Source: Batkoa obscura (lineage: Eukaryota > Entomophthoromycota > Entomophthoromycetes > Entomophthorales > Batkoaceae). Taken from it: DNA of 64,000 bases. Both the position numbers and the translations under genes were made by a program. Shown here in pieces: positions 1 to 12,197 of this stretch. Positions within the stretch are counted from its first letter, which is position 1. Each line of letters begins with the position of its first letter. The stretch is from assembly GCA_030770535.1 (NCBI GenBank), contig JASVEC010000008.1:1240001-1304000 (forward strand), in the 5' to 3' direction. Below the pieces are notes generated by a model. It made no database searches. It had not been told where the DNA came from and saw nothing but the letters and a program-made list of their open reading frames with translations.

Positions 1-3000
1 CCTTTGACATTCTAATTTAATATTTAAAGTTATAATATTATTACAACAAGATGTTATAATTGAATTTTCAATATCAAACAATCTATCTATTGCTTTTAAA
101 AGCAAATGAATTAAACCTATAAACACATTCTCATTTCCCATTGTATCTAAATAATCCAACCAAATCCCATTAAACTCCAATGATAATATACTCTTTTGAT
201 CTTTAATTATTGATGGATAATTTAATTGATCAATAAGTTGTCTATTTTGAATGTTTATTTTTTTATAACCTTTAAAATGACGTTGATAATTAAATAATCC
301 AAATTTAAATTTTAATAAATTATTATTTATTTCAATTATTCTATTCATCATTTTCTTTTTAATAAATAAATAATCTTCAAATATTGGTTTAGTAAAATAT
401 TCTATTTCACTCTTTAATTTCAATTTAGCAAATCCTAATTGATAATTTAATTCAATAATATCAAAATATTGTCCATTATATAAATAAACTGCCCCATAAT
501 AAATAGAATATATGGCTCTTTCTAATTCAATTTCTTCAATTAATTTTGATTGAATATTATTATTATTTACTAATAATATCTTTCTTGATTGATTTTGTTT
601 TCGGATAACAATTTCTTTCCATGGTGATATACTTTTAATATCTTTATGATTTAAAAAATAACCCTAAATAAATCAATAATTATTATTAATATTCTATAAA
701 TTATTATATACTCTTTTATTTACCTCTTTTTCATTACCGATTAAAAGTTTTGGACATAAACTTTCTAAAATGTTACCAAACCAAGTTTTATCTCTATTTA
801 ATATAATTGGTAGTTCACTAGCAATACAATTTAAATGTAATTCAATAAATAAATTATTTAATTCTTTTAATTCTTTTATTTCTTCTTCTTCTTCTTTTAT
901 TTCTTCTTCTTCTTCTTTTTCTTTTTCTTCTTCTTCATTCTTTAAACTCATTAATAAATATTGATTATCTAATTTATTTAATTTATAGATTTTATTATAA
1001 AAAATAATAGCTAAACAATCTTTATTTCTTCTACCAACTCTTCCTATTTGTTGTTTTAAATTATTAACTTTAAATTTATCTGCTATGCTTATTACAATAT
1101 CTAAATCACCAATATCAATACCTAATTCTAATGCATTGGTACATATAATTAATTTAATATTTCCATTTCTTAATTCCAATTCAATTTGTTGACGTAACTA
1201 AAATAAAATTATTAATAAAATTATTATTAATTTATTAATTTATTAATTTATTTATTTCATATTCTATTTTATATATAAAATATTATTACTTCTTTAGAAT
1301 AACCTCCACGATAAGCTTTAATTTTAATTAATAAATTTTGTTTAATTGAATTATCATATTTATTTGATAAATATTGATTTAATTGAGTATAAATTAATTC
1401 ACATTCCATTCTAGAAGAACAAAATACTATGATTTTTTTATTATAATTTAAAAAATAATTTATTAATTCAATTATTCCTTGATTACTATTTGTTGACTTT
1501 GAATTATTTTTATTACTAGATGATATTGATTTAATTTCAATTATATTATTATTATTATTATTCCATAATGCTATTGTCTATTAATGAATGAATTAATAAA
1601 TATTTTATTAAAAAAAATAGTACTTAAAATACTTACTTTCATACCACTCGGAGCACCATCTTTATTAATTAATAAAATATTATCTTTTGGTATACTTGTT
1701 AAATAAGAAAGATGCTATAAATTAAAAAATTAAAAATAAAATATTAATATTAAATTTCAACTTACATTCTTTGGATCTTTTAAAGTAGCTGAACAAGCGA
1801 TTAAAGCTAATGGACGATTGAATTTAACTGATATAACTCTTAAAAATCTTCTTAATATTAAACTCATTTGATGACCAAAATTAGCTTCATAAACATGAAT
1901 TTCTAAATTAAAATACCTTCTTTTAATGACTTAAATATTCAATAAATATTATTTACCATCTATAACTATAAATTTTAAATGAATTAAATATTCATACCAA
2001 ATATCAATATTGGCTAATATAGAATAATGTAACATATCTGGATTTGTAAATAATATTTGATAATTCATTCGATAATCTATTCGTTTTGATAATTCTAAAT
2101 CTCCATCATAAGCACCTATCTAGAATTAAAATATTAATAAATAAATGATTTCATTAAAAATATATTATAAAAGTATATATTATATATATCATATATTACT
2201 TATATATTATATATTATATTAACTTACTTTAACCCAATTTAATTGTGGTATATTATTAATCAATTTTTTAAATGAATAAATTTGATCATTAGCTAATGCT
2301 TTTGTTGGTACAATACATAATACTCGAACGTTTTTATCTTTTAATAAACTATCGATAATAGCTAATTGATAAATTAAAGATTTACCACTTAAATTAGTTA
2401 AAATATTAAAATTGAATATTATTAATTTATTATTAAAAAATATTACCTTGAAGTAGATGTATTAATCATCATTGAGAATAAATTATTAGTTAAAAAATCT
2501 AATTTAGTTTCAAAATTTAATAAATTTGATAATGCTTCATATTGATGTGAATAAAAGGTATAATTAGTTGTAAATGAAGTTAATATCGGATGAAATGGTA
2601 ATGGAGTTGAGACTAAAACAAGAATATAATATTATTAAAATAGTTGAAATGAATATAAAATAAATTACTAAAATTTCCTATTTTTTTATCTATTATAATT
2701 AAGTCTTCATTTTTATCAATTTGTTCTTTATAAAACTTTTGGCTCCATAAACTATCAATTATTTTACACATTTCTTTTTCTTCTTCTTTATATTTTATTT
2801 TATTTACAATTTGTTCACTATTTCTATTACTTGTTATATATTTTAATTTCAATTCAGTTTCAAATTCAATTTCTGTTAGATTCTAGAATCATTAGATAAA
2901 GACTATAAATATTATAAATGAAGAATAAAAATGATGATAACTTACTTTTTGCAATAAATTAGTTTTATAATAACTGAAACTAGTTTTATTAAATAATTGA

Positions 3001-3597
3001 GTATACTCATTGATCAATAAAATCATTTCTTGTAATCCATTCTTTTTCCTTCTCTTGGAAGGTTTTCTATAATAAAAATAAAATTCATCAACTTAATCGA
3101 TTTTATCAAAGATAAAAGAAATAACTTACTTTTCATCTTTATCATTTAATTGAAATAAATAGTTAAAATTAATTAATTTGATTCTGATATCATCAATTTC
3201 TTGTTGATAATTTATAATAATACTATTATTTCCTATTGAAGTATTAAGATCATCCTTAATTTCTTCCCCTCTATTAATGATTTTTTCATTGATCTTACAT
3301 TTATTTGGTATTATTTCAGTAATCAAATACATATCTATAAGAGTTAAAGTTCTAAATATGAAATATTATTAAATTAATATTACTTATAAATAAATAATAT
3401 TACTCTTTACATTGATTCAATACATTATTTTTAATAGCTTGAAACTGAAGTAAAATATTCTCGTTCTCTTGATTTTGTTGATTTTTTTTAATTAACAAAA
3501 TCATTAAAGTAACAATTGTTTTATATATCTTTTGTATCCTTTTATAATTTTTATATTTTAATTCAATTTCTTTTTCAATTTCATTATTTATATCCAT
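1..3597 (-). CDS. HRQ1: Hrq1-type RecQ4-like DNA helicase, 3' end cut by window edge
   Basis: ATP-dependent 3'-5' superfamily 2 DNA helicase of the Hrq1 family (genome maintenance, crosslink repair), nuclear. I can join twelve exons by in-frame GT-AG introns: 3597-3404, 3351-3130, 3066-2946, 2882-2669, 2612-2447, 2387-2228, 2119-1957, 1902-1766, 1714-1637, 1577-1290, 1197-724 and 663 to the edge, giving 960 residues before the sequence ends. Visible motifs in order: Walker A TSTSSGKSLIYQ near residue 305 (split by an intron), VPTKALANDQ, DEIH near 413 (split by an intron), CSATLKDP, then LELGIDIG and QQIGRVGRR near 630. The C-terminal part carries a CCC plus C cluster like the DUF1998/MZB zinc region. 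A Glu/Lys-rich insert at about 668-693 is unusual. It diverges from TIM10 with 195 bp between start codons. The family call is firm; exon edges are my own reading. Confidence 0.87.
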
Positions 3598-3792
3598 TTT
3601 ATTAATATTATTTCATATATAATAAATAAATCCCTTTTTTTATTCAAATATTCGATTTTTGATATTTTCAATTTCTCATTAAAACTAGATCAGCCTTTTA
3701 ATTGGCTGTTATAATAGATCAATTTCATCCCACTTTCCGTTTTCAAATGTTAGGTTTTAATTACTTTAAACATTTAAAAAAATAAATCAAAA

Positions 3793-4124
3793 ATGAGTAG
3801 TTGGTTTGGCGGTAGTGCACCAAAATTAGATATGGATGTAATCGAAAGAGAATATACTGTTATGAATGAATTATTTACTCGGTAAGTTTTATTTTGTTTT
3901 TGTAAATTATTTTTGTTTTTGTTTTTTAATTTAATAATTTCCAATTTCATGATTGATTTTAATAATTACTCTATAGTGTCCAAGATACCTGTCGTTCTAA
4001 ATGTATATCCACTGAATATCATGAAGCACAAATCAGTAAAGGAGAAGCTAATTGTATTGATCGTTGTGTAGCTAAATATATTCAAACAGCTACGAAAATT
4101 GCTCAAGAATCTCGTGGTATGTAA
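3793..4124 (+). CDS. TIM10: Tim10-like small Tim chaperone of the mitochondrial intermembrane space
   Basis: Small Tim protein that, with Tim9, escorts hydrophobic precursors across the intermembrane space. Two exons, 3793-3881 and 3977-4124, join in frame to 78 residues starting MSSWFGGSAP. The twin CX3C motifs are plain: CRSKC and CIDRC, separated by 16 residues and followed by VAKYIQTATKI, the pattern of Tim10 rather than Tim8, Tim9 or Tim13. It is slightly shorter than yeast Tim10 because the tail ends after ESRGM. A GTATGT overlaps the stop region and could act as a donor to a longer tail, but I saw no convincing downstream exon. No presequence is expected; import is by the Mia40 route. 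Confidence 0.88.
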
Positions 4125-6504
4125 ATCGGTTCTTTATAGAAATTAAATTTCGATTATGGATAATAATAAAAAATTATTAAAAAAAGTAAATGTATTAAAA
4201 CGTTTGAGCTAAAAAAAAACTATTTAATGATAATAATGAAAACTGAAGTTTTTTTTTATTTTGTCAAAATGGGAGAAGAGCGTGTATTAAATAACTTTAG
4301 ATTAATTTTTTAAAGTTTGATTGATTATTAAATAGTAAAAATAAATCAACTTTAAATCAACTATTAAACCTAATCTTTAGGTCAACTCGGAGCTTTAATA
4401 TCATATATTAAAAATCTAAGTAAACCCTTACAGTTTAACTACCTTATTTAAGTTTAACCACTTGGGTATCTTGTACGAGCAATGATTTGGTAAATTCTTG
4501 TAAATTAAGATGAAATTATAAAGAGCATTGTTCACATATAATTTCAATCAAATCAACCCTTTTGGGTATTAAGTTTTTCAAGAAAAAAGGATCCAAATGA
4601 CATAAAATCAATAGAAGTCATGATTCAATTGAACAAAATCTTTTTGAAAAGTTTGTCACTCAAAGGGCCAACCGCTTCAAATAAACGTAAGAATTCATTT
4701 AAATTCTACAAAAGTATGTAAGTGATAGAATATAAAATTAACATGAATGATTTAAACTAATATTAAGTAGAATTTATGATTAATTAATTACTGATATTAA
4801 TTAAGATAGACTAATATTGATGAATGATAATTTACTACTACAAGTCCTAAGTAAAATAACCTCACAAGTATAAATTATTTTATTGCATAAATTTGATGTA
4901 AAAATGCAAAAATATTTAGTAAAATTATTAATAAAAATTAGGTTGATATTCACATGTAGTACCGTATCATTGAATTTTTAATTAGAATTTACAAATTCAT
5001 TTAATTAGCCAATAAAAATGAATAAATTTAAATAACTCAATCAACCAAGTAAATAACTGAGCTGTATTTTAACTAATAAATTTGACTGCATAAAATGTAA
5101 AATACAAATTTAAAATTTGCTTGTCATAATCGTTATAATTTCAAGTAGCATGGGTTTGTATTAAAATTTTATATCTATACTAATTTTTATTATATATTCT
5201 TTGGTTAGTCGATTAACTGGTTAGCTGGTTACCACTTGATTTATTTTTATAAGGCAATTTAAGAATAAGTTAATTTTTTGGGTTGAATTTAGCACAAAAA
5301 TCATTGATTGCAACAGCAAATGTTTGTTTAAGGACAACAATTAAGCTGTAACAACTCTACACTCCATAATCAAGTAAATCGCTCAAATAATCAAACCTCT
5401 TTAAAGATAATCTTATAGTTGCTCGAGTTGTTCCTGCCTGCTTTTCCTTGGAGGCAAATTGTTTCTAGGAAGTTGTTCTGTGTTGCATTTACTAAAGGGT
5501 ATAGTTCAAAAAGCCAATGACACAGTGCAAAATTAGTTGACTATACCACAACAACTGTAGTTGTTTAGTGCTATAAAGGATTTCAGTCAGGTTGGATGGA
5601 CTCAGTATTAAATAAAATGAACCATATTTTATAATTCTTTAAAAAGCTTTTATTCAGTATGGGGACTAAAGTATGAACCAATTCTATATAACTTGCACTC
5701 CAAAGGTAACTTTACTTCTTTATAGTAAAACTTCCCTTTGGCCTAGATTTATAAATTTCCTCTCAAGGAACGAACAACCCGGTAAATTAAATAATAAATC
5801 CATAGCTGGTTAACTATCCAATCTGCTTTATGATATGTTCTACTATTGGTTAATAGTTGCTATTTCTTTTATAAGGTCAAGTTCAAACTTACAATTGTCT
5901 GCTGCTAAATTAGGTTTACTTATTGTTAATTCTTTTAACCAGTGATATTACTAATAATAAATATATAAAATAACTAAAAAGTTGAAATCTTGATATTTTA
6001 AAAAAATGTGAAGTTTGAATGTTTTAAATTAATAATATTAATAAATATTTAAACTCAATATTAAAAGTAAATTTATAAAGTTAAACTTAATTTTTGTATC
6101 TTTTCTATTTTACATAATAATCTATCATCAGTATACAATCTATTTCATTATTATCTTTAATCTTTGTTGCTAAGTACTATTTCTTCAATCTCAGTTGCGC
6201 ATAAAGAAGTTATCAAGAATGAAATTTGATGGTAACTTTATTAATAATCCCATACCAGTTAATGATAGTCCAATCATATTCGATAGTTTTATGCCTACTT
6301 TTTTACCTAACAAAGCAAATTAATTAAATAACAAGATAAACTTAATTTAAATCGAAGTAATACACGAAGTTATATTTAAGCCAAAGTTTTAAGATGAAAT
6401 CAAATTTTTTAATCAATAAAATTTTTCATTTTTTTAAACAGTTTATTCGATTCAGATATTTTAAATTTTATTTATTCTTTTATTTCAATTGATTATTATA
6501 GAAA
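4125..6504 (+). other. Gene-free AT-rich spacer
   Basis: No open frame with coding character was found on either strand in these 2.4 kb. The only recognisable item is a decayed piece of inverted-repeat family 2 near 5267-5380. The last 100 bp are the presumed promoter of the FCP1-like gene. Confidence 0.5.
5267..5380 (-). repeat. Decayed fragment of inverted-repeat element family 2
   Basis: The stretch TCATTGATTGCAACAGCAAA and, about 50 bp on, ACAACTCTACACT match in order the inside of the family 2 element at 51194-51370 read on its minus strand. The terminal repeats are too worn to place the ends. Confidence 0.4.
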
Positions 6505-7452
6505 ATGGGTTTGAACTTTTTTCCTAAATTTAATTTCAAATCTCGGTTAACTAATTTATTAAAATATCAACCTAAATCAAAGAAATTAATAAACAATTCA
6601 ACTATACTCAATGCCAAAAAAGATAACAATATTAAGAAAGTGATAGCGAATAATATAGATGATGAACTTGATTTTTTGATTAGAGAAACAAAAAATCTAT
6701 GCATTAACTCAAGTGAATGTAATACTCAACGATATAAACTGGACTTTAATAATCAAACTATAAGCGATGACTATCAATTCTTAAAAGAAGATTTAAAAAC
6801 ATATAAATCATTAGATCCTAATAAATTATTAATAGTATTTGATCTTAATGGTGTATTAATGTAAGATTTTTTACATCCTTTTACCTTATTAACTTATATA
6901 ATTAACTTTATTTTCTTTAGTTATCGTAAAAATAAAAATAAAGTTATTACTTTACGTCCAGGATTAGAAGAATTATTAACATATTGTTTAAAGCATTATA
7001 ATGTAGCTATATGGAGTTCAGTGATGCCAAAGAATATGTTAAAAATATTAAAACAAGTATTGCCCAATTATCAACAAAAATTAGTCTCAATATTTACTCG
7101 AGATCAATGTACTTTAAATGGCTCTTATTATTCTAAATGTGAAACTATTAAAGATTTAAATAAATTGTGGGAAGAATTAAATCAAAGAGGGGACGGAAAG
7201 AAAGTAGTACATAGTGGTAATACAATTATTATAGATGATTCATTGGTAAAATGCCAATTACAACCAGATAATCAAATATTACCTGAGACTTTTGAGTTAG
7301 ACGGGGAAAAGGATGAGGAATTGATTTGGTTAAAGAAATACTTAATGTTTATTAATGAAGAGTTTCTAAAAGAGAAGAAGGAGTTTGATGTGAAATGTTG
7401 GTTAATTTTAAAATCTTTTCAAGAGTTTAAAAAGTTAAAGGAAGATGAATAG
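6505..7452 (+). CDS. FCP1-homology (NLI-interacting factor) HAD phosphatase-like protein, copy 1
   Basis: Member of the FCP1/SCP branch of HAD-fold phosphatases, which act on phosphoserine in proteins such as the RNA polymerase II tail. Exons 6505-6860 and 6921-7452 join in frame to 295 residues. The N-terminal 100 residues are basic and not recognised. The catalytic loop reads FDLNGVLI (Asp113, Asn115), motif II is WSS at 150-152, and the acidic motif IIIDDS sits near 222-226. The second Asp of the usual DxDxT is Asn here, as in copy 2, so either it belongs to a DxN subfamily or activity is reduced. The adjacent gene on the same strand is a clear paralogue with an intron at the same codon after the DLNG loop, so the pair arose by tandem duplication. 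The substrate cannot be read from the sequence. Confidence 0.8.
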
Positions 7453-7742
7453 ATTTAATTAAATAAATATGAATGTTTTATTATTAATTATTAATTATTG
7501 TTTTTCATTCAATTTTATTTAACATTAATACTTTTCAAGTTTAAAATAAGCGAAGATTATTGGTTAATAAAAAGCCAAAAGTAGGTTTTATATTCTATTC
7601 AATTAATTTTTCCTTGAGAACTCAAGTTCAACTTTAAATTTAATTTAAGTTTATAAAAACCCGTTTGCTTTCCGTCATTCAGTCCACTATTTTTAATCTC
7701 GTTAAAAATTTAGAGTTTAACAAAGTATATAAAAATATCACT

Positions 7743-9002
7743 ATGAAACAGTCGAATTATAGTAACTATCATAACCCTATTAATAATACTGGTGGAAGGA
7801 TAAATCGAAATTTTATTGATATGAGTGATGTTATACCAATAGATCTTAATGAAAGATACGACTGTAGTAATAATAATACTAATAGATATAGAGAAGATAG
7901 AGAACATAAAGAACATAAAGAACATAAAGAACATAAAGAACATAGTACTAGCAGATATATGGAAGACAGAGATTATAGTAATAATAGATATAGGGAGGAA
8001 AGAGATAAAGATAGTAATAGGTATAGACAGAGTAGAAATCATAATCCTGACCGACATAGGGAGGATAGAAATCATAATATTAGTAGATACAGAGAAGATA
8101 GGAATCGCATTGTTTATAGATATAAAGAGGATAGGAACAAAAGTTCGAGTGTCAATCAAAGAAGAAGAGTGAATAATAGCCAAATTTTGAATAGAGAACA
8201 AGCTTCCAATGATAGAAAACAAGGTAAAATAAAAATAAAAATGATAATATTTATAAAAATAATAAGTTTAAAATAGATTTTCAAGTGAATATAAATGAAA
8301 GAGATGGAGATTATTGGAAACTAAAAGAAGAGTTAACAACTTACAAAGCAGTAGATAAAAATAAGTTAGTAGTGGTATTTGATTTGAACGGTGTTTTAAT
8401 GTAAGTTATTTTTTTATTTACCTTTTTTATTAATTAATTAATTAAATCTATTTAGTCGACGTACATCTAAAGATAAAAGAGTTATATTACGACCATGGTT
8501 ACAAGCATTATTAGACTATTGCGATCAAAATTATAATGTAGTATTTTGGAGTTCGGTAATGCCTGCATCTATGCTTCAAATTTTAATCAAAATATTACCC
8601 AGTTATAAACAAAAATTAGTACGAATATATACAAGAAATCATTGTACATTATCAGGACGATATAATTCAAAATGTGATACTATCAAAAATTTAGAAAAAT
8701 TGTGGAAAGATTTAAATTTTGAGTTTAATAATAAGAATTTATTTAATGATAAAAATACAATTATTGTGGATGATTCGATTATTAAATGTAAATTACAACC
8801 CAATAATCAAATTGTACCCGATATTTATCAAAGAGATATAACTGGAGAACAAGACACTGAGTTACACTATCTAAAACATTATTTAAATTATGTTAATGAA
8901 GAATATCACAAGAATGTAAACTTATTTGATGTTAAAAAAATTATTAAACAGGTGCCATTTGCTAATTCCAAAGAGCTATGTCAAGATACTAATGATCCTT
9001 AA
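7743..9002 (+). CDS. FCP1-homology HAD phosphatase-like protein, copy 2, with RYREDR-repeat N-terminus
   Basis: Tandem paralogue of the upstream gene. Exons 7743-8223, 8277-8400 and 8456-9002 join in frame to 383 residues. I start at the ATG at 7743; the longer open frame upstream begins with TTG. The N-terminal 150 residues are a highly charged, Arg/Asp/Tyr-rich low-complexity region with many RYREDR-like units and an EHK tripeptide run. The HAD domain follows: FDLNGVLI (Asp196, Asn198), WSSVMPASML, CTLSGRY, then IIVDDSIIKCKLQPNNQ near the C-terminus. The catalytic second Asp is again Asn. The charged arm resembles arginine-rich domains of RNA-associated nuclear proteins, which is suggestive for an RNA polymerase- or RNA-linked role but not proof. 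Confidence 0.78.
7902..7944 (+). repeat. 9-bp coding minisatellite (GAACATAAA)
   Basis: Four perfect units of GAACATAAA and a partial fifth encode the EHK run in FCP1-like copy 2. The unit length is a multiple of three, so length change keeps the frame. Confidence 0.85.
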
Positions 9003-9760
9003 GGTTTTAGTCTAATACTTGGGTTTAAATTTTAAATTAATTGGATTTTTATTCTAGGTAGAAAATTTTATTGAGATTTATTTTATAACATATAAATAAA
9101 TAATAGTTTAATTAAATATTAAATATTTTTTTATTTAATGTCATTTTATGTTTTTATTGTTATTACTATTAATATTTTTCATTCTTTTTTTAAACCAATT
9201 AAACAGATTACTTTTTGGCACATTAAATTTCGGCAACTTGATTCGAGTATTAAAAGGTCAATAAGGGTCAAATCTTTAAGAATTTAGCATGAATTTTTAC
9301 TTAAAAAAAGTAAAATGGGTGGTGTTGATAATAAATAACCAAGGAAAGTTTTAATTTGATAAACCATAATAATAGCCAATAAAATCCTCCAGTTCATAGC
9401 AAATGTTGTCCAAAATGATATATCCCTTAATAAAAGATTAGCTTTTTTTAATTAGAATTGGAAATTTTTACTTTACAATTTGTTCGTTATCTATTAAGGG
9501 TTTTAGATAACATAAATCAAATAGACTATAAAAAAAATATTAAAATTAATAACTTAATTATCTTTAGTCCCTTATCAATTACATATAAAAAGAATAAGGA
9601 TAATGGTAAACTTCTTTAAGGTGAATTCTAACTAGCTTCTAATTACTGGAATAAAAATTAGGCAAAAAAAGGCAACAACAATTTAAAAAGGCGTAAGCAA
9701 CCAGAACAAAGTACTAAAGTACATCAACTTCCTCATAAATCCAACGACGAAGATATTAAT
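9003..9760 (+). other. Spacer with presumed promoter of the PAQR gene
   Basis: No gene is visible in these 0.76 kb. The spacer holds the 3' flank of FCP1-like copy 2 and AT-rich sequence leading to the PAQR start codon. I saw no repeat or clear regulatory site. Confidence 0.45.
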
Positions 9761-11050
9761 ATGGAGATCAGCACCCCAGATTTACAAGATATTACCAATA
9801 TGGTTGAAGAAGTAAAACCATTATTAAAGAAAAAATTCGATCAATTATTATGTAATTTCCAAGAACTTCCAGCTTGGGCACAAGACAATATCTATATCCA
9901 TACTGGTTATCGGGTGCCAACCGAATCTTATAAAGGATGTTGGAAATCTTTGCTATATCTCCATAATGAGACTGGTAATGTCTATAGTCATTTATTGGGA
10001 GCTATTGCTTTTTTAATCCTTGGTTTGATTACCTCCTATTATCTTTATTCAACTGGTTCAGCCCAATGGTCCGATTATTTTGTTATTTATGCATTTATTG
10101 CTACCGCTATTTTTTGTTTGGTTTCTTCTGCTCTATTCCATCTTTTCTGTTGTCACTCAGAATCAGTAAGTTTTTGGATTTTTTAAATCCTTGTGATTCT
10201 TTGATTAATATTTTTTTAGCATTCAAAAGCATGGAATAAATGTGATTATATTGGGATTGTGTTTTTAATCGTGTAAGTAGATAAAGTATTATTAATAATA
10301 TTTACTAATTTATTTCATAATTAGTGGTTCTTTTATACCAGCGGTTTATTTTGGTAAATGTTTATAAGAAACTTATTAATAGTAAATTGACAATTCGAAC
10401 TTAGGCTTTTATTGTGAAAATGGTTTAAAATTAATATATTTATCAAGTATTATCATATTAGGGATAGCTACAGTAAGTTTATATAATTATTTATTTTAAT
10501 TTGTAAGATGTTGATATTGTTATTAGATTTGTGTTTCAATGAGTGATAAATTAAGTGAACCAGGATATAGGTTTCATCGTCTTACTTTATTTATGGGTTT
10601 AGGCTTATCTGGTTTAATACCTTTATCTCATTCAATTGTTAGAGCTGGAGTAAGTAACCTTGTTAATAATATATATTATATACTTATTGATTTATATAGA
10701 TTAGTCATAGTTTTCATTCATTATCATTAAATTGGATGACTTTAATGGGAGCCATGTATATAACTGGGGCTTTGATTTATGGGTTTAGGTAATTTAACTG
10801 AATGAAATATGAATTATAATGCTAATAATAAATTTAATAGAATTCCAGAAAGATGGTATCCAGGGAAATTTGATTTTTGGGTAAATATTGTTATTGAGTT
10901 TTAATAATTGTAAAACTGACAATTAAACTTTAGGGACATTCGCATCAAATTTGGCATCTTTTTGTAGTTGCAGCAGCTGTTTTTCATTATGTTGGTGTAC
11001 TCAAAGCTTTTCATTTTCATCATTCGGGTACTTATACCTGCCAGATTTAA
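9761..11050 (+). CDS. PAQR / Izh-type (adiponectin receptor, hemolysin III) seven-helix membrane protein
   Basis: Homologue of the fungal Izh proteins, zinc- and lipid-linked membrane proteins of the PAQR family with probable hydrolase activity. Eight exons join in frame: 9761-10165, 10220-10272, 10325-10353, 10405-10472, 10527-10649, 10700-10788, 10841-10880 and 10934-11050, giving 307 residues. Family signatures are seen in order: the cytosolic lead-in YRVPTESYKGCWKSLLYLHNE, the first metal His in SALFHLFCCHSE, IPERWYPGKFDFW, and the paired His of HSHQIWHLFVVAAAVFHY. Several hydrophobic helices lie between. The last exon ends HFHHSGTYTCQI. Two exons are under 45 bp, so automatic gene finders could easily miss parts. 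The family is certain; which Izh member it matches is not. Confidence 0.88.
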
Positions 11051-11544
11051 TCCTTTATTAACCAATTAATATACGATATTTTCTTATTATACCTATTAAT
11101 TGTTTTAATGATTTTGTATCCTAAAATGTTTTTATTAAAAAAATAATGACCTTATATTTTTATAATTTTAAGTAAACAGGAATAGAATAAACATTATTTG
11201 ATATGAAATGATTATCACTGATTGGAACTATTAATATAAATTATTAATGGAAGGATAAGTTTATTTACAAAAGTATAACTTTTATGTTACTATCCAAAGT
11301 AAAGAATTAATATAGTATTAGCGCACACTATAACTTCCATGTAACTTAAACTAACAAAGTAAATATATTAACGCGAATGCATTAAAGATAACAAATTATA
11401 TAAAAGCAGTTAATTTCATAAACGGTTTTAATAGCAATAATTCATAAGATTACAAAAGTAAAAAGTTTGACTCCAGGAAGTAGAGTAAACATAAAAACAA
11501 GCAACAATAAATAAAGCAATCGAAAAAAATACAATTTAATAGGA
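11051..11544 (+). other. Convergent 3' spacer
   Basis: AT-rich spacer between the 3' ends of the PAQR gene (plus) and RCF2 (minus). No coding frame or repeat was seen. Confidence 0.5.
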
Positions 11545-12197
11545 TTAATCTGAATTACGACGTGAACTATTATGACTTGAACCTGAAGAAATAGCGGCAA
11601 CAGCACCTAAAGAAGCCAACGTAATCCCTTGGGCATACATTCTAGCTTCCACCAATTTTTGTTGAACAGTTAAATATCTAATATAAAATTAATAAGTATT
11701 CTTGAAGCTAATAGATAATAATAACTTACTTTTTACGATATAAATAAATACCAGCACCGGTCATACCAATGATCCAAGAAGCACCTAAAAGGTGGTAACG
11801 ATAATCAGCTACAAAATCTTGAAATTTTTGTGTAGATGTTAGTGGGGTGGTATCCACAACTTTTTCATCATTTTGAAGGTAATCAGGTACAAGATGAGCG
11901 TGGGACTTACGATCATATTCTATTAAAGCATGTTCACCAAAAACTACAAAACCAGCTGTTGTCACTAGAAAAATAAAAATATAAGTTATGTTTTGAGTCA
12001 TAATCAAAATGGGACTTACTTGAAGAGATAAAGAAGGCTTTGGTTGGTAAACGCATATATTTAGCTTTACTTGAGTATTTACTGAATAGTAAAGTCAACG
12101 TCGTTGCACCTACAAAAAAGAGGGCTCCACCCTTCATACCAGCAGTGGTAAAGATGCTATTGGCATCGTCTAATTGTTTTTCGGTGATAATTTTCAT
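11545..12197 (-). CDS. RCF2: Respiratory supercomplex factor 2-like HIG1-domain protein
   Basis: Mitochondrial inner-membrane protein of the HIG1 domain family that helps assemble cytochrome bc1-oxidase supercomplexes. Exons 12197-12020, 11964-11730 and 11677-11545 join in frame to 181 residues. The first 30 residues and the segment around GGALFFVGATTLTLLF form an N-terminal helix pair, as in fungal Rcf2. The C-terminal HIG1 part reads YRYHLLGASWIIGMTGAGIYLYRKKYLTVQQKLVEARMYAQG before a second helix (only short pieces are diagnostic: YRYHLLGASW and QQKLVEARMYAQG). The tail is Ser/Asn-rich. It is a little shorter than yeast Rcf2. Rcf2 fits better than Rcf1 because of the preceding N-terminal helices. 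Confidence 0.85.

Noticed and set aside
7665-7742. N-terminal extension of FCP1-like copy 2
   Set aside because: The open frame there begins at TTG; the first ATG is at 7743.
7710-8222. 170-codon minus-strand frame opposite the RYREDR arm
   Set aside because: Shadow of the repetitive coding strand of FCP1-like copy 2.
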